From: Pseudomonadota bacterium
GTDB lineage: Bacteria > Pseudomonadota > Alphaproteobacteria > Sphingomonadales > Sphingomonadaceae
Assembly (NCBI GenBank): GCA_030271565.1
Contig: JARXKR010000085.1
Span: 1 to 9,254 of the forward strand
Direction: 5' to 3'
Length of the DNA: 9,254 nucleotides
Each line of letters opens with the position of its first letter. Positions within the stretch are counted from its first letter, which is position 1. Positions 6,048-9,254 of the stretch are shown one piece after another. Both the position numbers and the translations under genes were made by a program. The notes below the pieces were generated by a model. That model had not been told where the DNA came from. It saw nothing but the letters and a program-made list of their open reading frames with translations, and did no database searches.

Positions 6048-6824
6048 ATGCAAACCCGTGTCCTGAAGCTCGATGGTGTCCACAATTTCCGTGACTACGG
6101 CCTGTACGTCGGGGCAGGCGGTGCCAAAATCAAGCCGGGGCTGCTGTGGCGCTCGGCCCAGCACGGCGACGCCAGCGACCAAGACTTAGCTGACATGCAG
6201 GCGCTGGGGATCAAGACCGTGATCGACCTGCGCGGGCCGAGCGAACGCGAGGCCAAGCCATGCCGCCGCCATCCCGATTTTTCCGCAGACGTGCTGGCGC
6301 ACGATGATGAAACCGCCGGGCTTGCGCTGCATACCGAAGCCGCCGACGGAGTGATCACCGCTGCAGAGGCGCGCGCGGCGATGGTCCGGCTCTACGAGGG
6401 GATCCCGTTCCGCGAGAATCTGGTGTTCATGCTGCGCCGCTACTTCGAAGTGCTGCGCCGTGCGGACGGCCCGAGTCTGGTCCACTGTGTCGCGGGTAAA
6501 GATCGCACCGGCTTTGCGGTCGCACTAGCCCAGCACACGCTTGGGGTGTCACAGGACAACATTATCGCCGACTACGTGCTGACCAATCAAGCGGGCAACA
6601 TCGAGGCGCGTATTGCCGTCGGCGCTGCGCAAATTCGCGCGCACCGCGGCGATATCAGCGACGAGACCATTCGCACCTTGATGGGGGTCGAAGCTGACTA
6701 TCTGGTGACTGCGTTCGACCATGCCGAGGCGCGCCACGGCAGCCTCGACGCCTATCTCGCAGAATTGATCGGCATCGACGCAACAGCGCGAGACGATCTG
6801 CGGCGAGCTTACCTCGAGGCTTAA
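6048..6824 (+). CDS. tyrosine/dual-specificity protein phosphatase (Y_phosphatase3-like)
   Basis: A 258-residue cytosolic phosphatase of the cysteine-dependent family that includes Listeria LipA and Mycobacterium PtpB. The active-site P-loop HCVAGKDRTG spans 146-155, with nucleophile Cys147 and phosphate-binding Arg153. The Lys-Asp in GKDRT is the hallmark of this subfamily, some members of which act on phosphotyrosine and phosphoinositides. Family N-terminal signatures are also present: LDGVHNFRDYG at 8-18, GLLWRSAQ at 31-38, and the strand TVIDLRGPSEREAKP at 57-71. No signal peptide is seen, and the length is normal. The start is fixed by the NFRD motif close behind it, although there is no Shine-Dalgarno site. 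The stop overlaps the convergent hydrolase stop by 4 bp. The physiological substrate is unknown, and no kinase gene lies nearby. Confidence 0.9.
   Translation: MQTRVLKLDGVHNFRDYGLYVGAGGAKIKPGLLWRSAQHGDASDQDLADMQALGIKTVIDLRGPSEREAKPCRRHPDFSADVLAHDDETAGLALHTEAADGVITAAEARAAMVRLYEGIPFRENLVFMLRRYFEVLRRADGPSLVHCVAGKDRTGFAVALAQHTLGVSQDNIIADYVLTNQAGNIEARIAVGAAQIRAHRGDISDETIRTLMGVEADYLVTAFDHAEARHGSLDAYLAELIGIDATARDDLRRAYLEA
6821..6824. other. overlapping convergent stop codons (TTAA)
   Basis: The palindrome TTAA provides both stop codons: TAA at 6822-6824 on the plus strand for the phosphatase and TAA at 6823-6821 on the minus strand for the hydrolase. No intrinsic terminator fits between the genes, so transcription must end inside the opposite coding sequence or by Rho. 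Confidence 0.9.
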
Positions 6825-7690
6825 AGAAAGCTTCGAACTTCGGCCATGAACCGGTCGAACTGATCGTGGTGGAGCCAGTGTCCGGCGTTCTTGAATTCCA
6901 CCGTGCGGTGGTCCGCGAACACAGCGGCGCGGCCATCGAGCTCTGGGTTCGAGGCCCAGCTGTCCGACCCGTAGAGCAGCAGCACTGGGCAAGTAATCGC
7001 GCGCCATAGCTGCTCGGTGCGGTCATCGGGCAAGTCGTCGAACGGCCAAACGTTGAGGTAAGGATCGAACTTCCAGCTCCAGGTGCCGTCTTCGTTGCGG
7101 CTCGCACCGTGCACGGTCAGGTGGCGGGCCTGCTCGTCGGTGAGGAAGCCGTTCTCTTCCGTCATTCGGGCATAGGCCGCCTCGATGCTCGGGTAGCGGC
7201 GCGGGATCCGTCCGGCGGCCTTGCGCCGATCGTCGATCCACTTGCGGAAGCGGTTGGCATAGCCTGCGGCTTCGCGCTCGGCGCGGACCTTGGGTGAGGG
7301 GCCAAGCCCTTCGATGTTGACCAGTTTGCGGACTTTTTCGGGATAGAGCCCGGCGAAACGCGTGGCGATGTTCCCGCCCAGCGAATGTGCGATGATCGTC
7401 ACTTCGTCGTGACCCAAGGTGTGGACGAGCTGGGCGAAGTCGTAAACGAACGCCGCCATTTCGTAATTGCCGTCGGGCGCCCAGGCGCTGTCGCCATGCC
7501 CGCGCAGATCGGGGGCTATCACGTGCCAGTCGCGCGCCAGTTCCTCGGCGACCCAGTCCCAGCTGCGCGCGTGGTCGCGCCCGCCGTGCTGAAGGATCAG
7601 CGGCGGCGCCTCGGGATTGCCCCAATCGACGTAATGCAGCTTGAGCCGCTGCGAGATGAAGCTGTTGGCGCTGGGTCCGAAGGTCGTCAT
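6821..7690 (-). CDS. alpha/beta hydrolase
   Basis: A 289-residue alpha/beta-fold hydrolase; the substrate (ester, epoxide, lactone or C-C bond) cannot be told from sequence. The oxyanion region is QHGGRDHARSWD with HGG at 35-37. The nucleophile elbow AHSLGG has Ser103. The acid is probably Asp243 in LLLYGSDSW, and the base is His271 in NAGHWLHHD. A Ser nucleophile argues against dehalogenases and classic epoxide hydrolases, which use Asp. The N-terminus FISQRLKLHYVDWGNPEAPPLI is normal for the family, so I start at the ATG at 7690. An in-frame ATG at 7741 would add MKLGALTLAVNLRKAAS and lies only 10 nt after the stop of the upstream beta-barrel gene. Neither start has a clear ribosome site. 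It is probably co-transcribed with that gene. Its stop shares the bases TTAA with the convergent phosphatase stop. Confidence 0.88.
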   Translation of the reverse strand: MTTFGPSANSFISQRLKLHYVDWGNPEAPPLILQHGGRDHARSWDWVAEELARDWHVIAPDLRGHGDSAWAPDGNYEMAAFVYDFAQLVHTLGHDEVTIIAHSLGGNIATRFAGLYPEKVRKLVNIEGLGPSPKVRAEREAAGYANRFRKWIDDRRKAAGRIPRRYPSIEAAYARMTEENGFLTDEQARHLTVHGASRNEDGTWSWKFDPYLNVWPFDDLPDDRTEQLWRAITCPVLLLYGSDSWASNPELDGRAAVFADHRTVEFKNAGHWLHHDQFDRFMAEVRSFL

Positions 7691-7751
7691 GCTGGCGGCT
7701 TTGCGCAAATTGACTGCCAAGGTCAATGCGCCGAGTTTCATCCTGGCCGGG

Positions 7752-8480
7752 TCAGAATTCCACTTCGAGCGCAATTCGAACCTGACCGCTGGTCTCATCT
7801 CGAGCAGCGCCCAAGGCGAACAGATAGCCCAGCTCCAGCCCTACTTCCGGCCCAAGTCCCTCTATCTCGAACTTGGCAACCGGGCCGACGAAATGCTCGG
7901 CGCGGGGTACGAGATGACGGACCGTGCCAAGATCACCGAATGCCTGAATGCCCAGCCGTACTTCGCCCAGGGTTTTGACATCGGCCGACGCGGCGTATGA
8001 GAATTCGGCCAGCCGGTGGCTATCAAGCGGCTTTGTGGCGATCAGATTGAACCTGATGTCGAGCGGCCCCTGCTTGCGTTCCAGCAACAGTTTGGTCTCG
8101 ACATCGTCTGTGCCGTCAATAGCCACTGCGTATTCGCCGTAGAGTGCCACGTCGATCCCGCCGACCCGGCCGAGGTGGTAGATTGCTTCGAAGCCGACTT
8201 CTTCCACCTTGCGGTTCAGGCCCGGTTCGCGCGCCAAGTGCGTCGTCACGCCAATTCTTAGCCGGTCGCTGACGCTGTAGGCGGCTTCCAGTTTCAACAC
8301 GTCCTCGCCGTCGCTGGGGCCACCGGTCAGCCTGTCATAGCGCGATTCTAGTTCAACTTCGCCTTCCTCGACGGTTGCGCCGTAGACCTCCTGTCCCAAA
8401 CCGGGGGCGGCCTGGGCAGGGCTCGAAATTGTCAGCGCGGATGCGCATGTGAAAGCGGATAGGACGGCGAATCGCAGCAT
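7752..8480 (-). CDS. predicted outer-membrane beta-barrel protein, function unknown
   Basis: A 242-residue protein I do not recognise as a named family. Residues 1-24 form a Sec signal peptide (hydrophobic MLRFAVLSAFTCASALTI, then SSPAQA before Ala25). The mature part alternates polar and hydrophobic residues in short strands separated by charged turns: EGEVELESRYDRL, DVLKLEAAYSVSDRLRIGVTTHL, VGFEAIYHL, IDVALYGEYAVAI, ETKLLLERKQG, GLELGYLFAL, VRIALEVEF. It ends in Phe, the usual last residue of proteins inserted by the BAM machinery. The pattern fits a small barrel of the phenol-degradation-MetA-like or general transporter/porin kind, by inference only. The frame is open upstream to 8528. I chose the ATG at 8480 for its signal peptide and AGGAG at 8486-8490, 5 nt away. 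The alpha/beta hydrolase follows on the same strand; trxB is divergent. A palindromic repeat lies about 18 nt upstream of this start. Confidence 0.75.
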   Translation of the reverse strand: MLRFAVLSAFTCASALTISSPAQAAPGLGQEVYGATVEEGEVELESRYDRLTGGPSDGEDVLKLEAAYSVSDRLRIGVTTHLAREPGLNRKVEEVGFEAIYHLGRVGGIDVALYGEYAVAIDGTDDVETKLLLERKQGPLDIRFNLIATKPLDSHRLAEFSYAASADVKTLGEVRLGIQAFGDLGTVRHLVPRAEHFVGPVAKFEIEGLGPEVGLELGYLFALGAARDETSGQVRIALEVEF

Positions 8481-8498
8481 GAGAACTCCTGTTTGGAT

Positions 8499-8529
8499 GT
8501 TGCTAATGCAACCGCTTTGCAATAGCAAC
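8499..8529. repeat. 31-bp inverted repeat made of two TTGC-N4-GCAA palindromes
   Basis: The arms GTTGCTAATGCAA (8499-8511) and TTGCAATAGCAAC (8517-8529) pair at 12 of 13 positions around CCGCT; only 8506/8522 mismatch. Each arm is itself a near palindrome of form TTGC-N4-GCAA (8500-8511 and 8517-8528), so the element is also a 17-bp-spaced tandem pair. It lies 18 nt upstream of the beta-barrel start codon. This is what a dimer-pair binding site looks like. The regulator is not known; a Fur/Mur-type metal regulator is one possibility, stated as a guess. Confidence 0.5.
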
Positions 8530-8592
8530 TACGGCTATGGATTGCGGGTAACGTTTCCAACCGTCCAGCGGGTGATTTTCATCCTGCGGGAC

Positions 8593-8604
8593 TCGCATTA
8601 GCAG
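8593..8604. repeat. third copy of the TTGCATTAGCAA-like motif, on the trxB side
   Basis: TCGCATTAGCAG matches TTGCATTAGCAA (the minus-strand reading of 8500-8511) at 10 of 12 positions, with the core GCATTAGCA (8595-8603) identical. It ends 34 nt before the trxB start codon. If the motif binds a regulator, this copy could give it control of trxB as well. Confidence 0.35.
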
Positions 8605-8638
8605 CGCTGCGGTTCTATCTGCCGCGCCGGAGGATTTA

Positions 8639-9254
8639 ATGACCACTCACACGACCCGCATGCTGATCATCGGTTCCGGCCCGGCCGGGCTTTCTGCGGC
8701 GATCTATGGCGCGCGCGCGGGTCTGAAGCCGGTCGTGGTGCAGGGGCTCCAACCCGGGGGCCAGCTGACTATCACCACTGACGTGGAGAATTATCCGGGC
8801 TTTCGCGACGTGATCCAGGGGCCGTGGCTGATGGAAGAAATGCAGGCCCAGGCCGAGCATGTCGGCACCCGGATGCTGTGGGACACGATCGTCTCGGTCG
8901 ATCTGAAGACCTGGCCGTTCCGCGCGGTTGGCGATAGCGGCGATATCTACGAAGGCGAGACTTTGGTGATCGCGACCGGCGCGCAGGCCAAGTGGCTCGG
9001 CGTGCCGGGCGAGCAGGAATTGTCGGGCAAAGGGGTGTCGGCTTGCGCGACTTGCGACGGGTTTTTCTTTCGCGGCAAGAAAGTGGTGGTGATCGGCGGC
9101 GGCAACACTGCGGTCGAGGAAGCGCTTTACATGACCAACCACTCGCAGGACGTAACGCTGATCCACCGCCGCGATTCGCTGCGCTGCGAGAAAATCCTTG
9201 AGGACCGGCTGTTCGCCAATCCGCACATCAAGGTGCTGTGGAACAAGGCGGTCG
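8639..9254 (+). CDS. trxB: thioredoxin reductase, 5' part (cut by window edge)
   Basis: An FAD-dependent enzyme that passes electrons from NADPH to thioredoxin in the cytosol, sustaining ribonucleotide reductase and disulfide repair. The first 205 residues are present of the usual 320 or so, and the frame runs off the right edge without a stop. Visible features are the FAD motif GSGPAG at 12-17, PGGQLTITTDVENYPGF at 39-55, and VIATGA at 110-115. The redox-active disulfide is Cys136/Cys139 in SACATCDGFF, followed by the NADPH motif GGGNTAVEEAL at 153-163 and the 2'-phosphate-contacting HRRD at 176-179. These mark the low-molecular-weight bacterial type. A strong GGAGG at 8629-8633 lies 5 nt before the ATG. 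The gene is divergent from the beta-barrel gene. Ferredoxin-NADP reductases of the same fold lack the CATC motif, so the call is firm. Confidence 0.96.
   Translation, partial: MTTHTTRMLIIGSGPAGLSAAIYGARAGLKPVVVQGLQPGGQLTITTDVENYPGFRDVIQGPWLMEEMQAQAEHVGTRMLWDTIVSVDLKTWPFRAVGDSGDIYEGETLVIATGAQAKWLGVPGEQELSGKGVSACATCDGFFFRGKKVVVIGGGNTAVEEALYMTNHSQDVTLIHRRDSLRCEKILEDRLFANPHIKVLWNKAV

Larger units (their letters stand above)
8481..8638. promoter_or_regulatory. divergent intergenic control region between beta-barrel gene and trxB
   Basis: These 158 non-coding bases must drive both the beta-barrel gene (minus) and trxB (plus). They hold AGGAG (8486-8490) for the former and GGAGG (8629-8633) for trxB. 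They also contain three copies of a palindromic motif close to TTGCATTAGCAA (listed separately). I could not assign -35/-10 hexamers with confidence in either direction. Confidence 0.55.

Noticed and set aside
7385..7978. 197-residue plus-strand frame (and 7641-8000) opposite the hydrolase and beta-barrel genes
   Set aside because: Both are antisense to genes with catalytic residues or signal peptide and ribosome sites. They are GC-driven open frames.
8636..9226. 196-residue open frame on the minus strand opposite trxB
   Set aside because: It is antisense to a clear thioredoxin reductase, and its His/Arg-rich translation matches no family.

Overview
The window is GC-rich, tightly packed bacterial chromosome. 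The protein set (valine catabolism mmsAB, CaiB/BaiF CoA transferase, SDR and MDR oxidoreductases, low-molecular-weight thioredoxin reductase) and the codon usage suggest an alphaproteobacterium, most likely of the Sphingomonadales (Erythrobacter/Novosphingobium type). That placement is an impression from protein style, not a computed result. There are nine protein genes, the last cut by the right edge. I see no RNA genes, insertion sequences, CRISPR arrays or prophage.

Layout: (1) 54-2443, minus strand: mmsA then mmsB, coding methylmalonate-semialdehyde dehydrogenase and 3-hydroxyisobutyrate dehydrogenase, which act consecutively in distal valine degradation. (2) 2444-2637: divergent promoter region with an AT-rich -10-like island and an imperfect 21-bp dyad just upstream of mmsA. 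(3) 2638-4389, plus strand: an SDR oxidoreductase and a zinc-free quinone oxidoreductase, 27 nt apart. (4) 4375-5980, minus strand: a secreted DUF1330-like protein followed after one base by a family III CoA transferase, which overlaps the quinone oxidoreductase tail-to-tail by 15 bp. (5) 6048-6824, plus strand: a HCxxGKDRTG protein tyrosine/dual-specificity phosphatase. (6) 6821-8480, minus strand: a predicted outer-membrane beta-barrel protein followed by an alpha/beta hydrolase, whose stop overlaps the phosphatase stop by 4 bp. (7) 8481-8638: a divergent control region with three copies of a palindromic TTGC-N4-GCAA-like motif. (8) 8639 onward, plus strand: the first 205 residues of thioredoxin reductase (trxB).

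The left half (mmsAB, SDR, quinone oxidoreductase, CoA transferase) fits branched-chain or acyl-CoA catabolism. Only mmsAB can be assigned to defined reactions. The right half is a mix of housekeeping redox (trxB) and poorly characterised genes. I found no convincing new multi-gene system. The points most worth a second look are the operator-like repeats at 8499-8604, the dyad at 2462-2482, the exported DUF1330 protein coupled to a CoA transferase, and the two overlapping convergent gene pairs.
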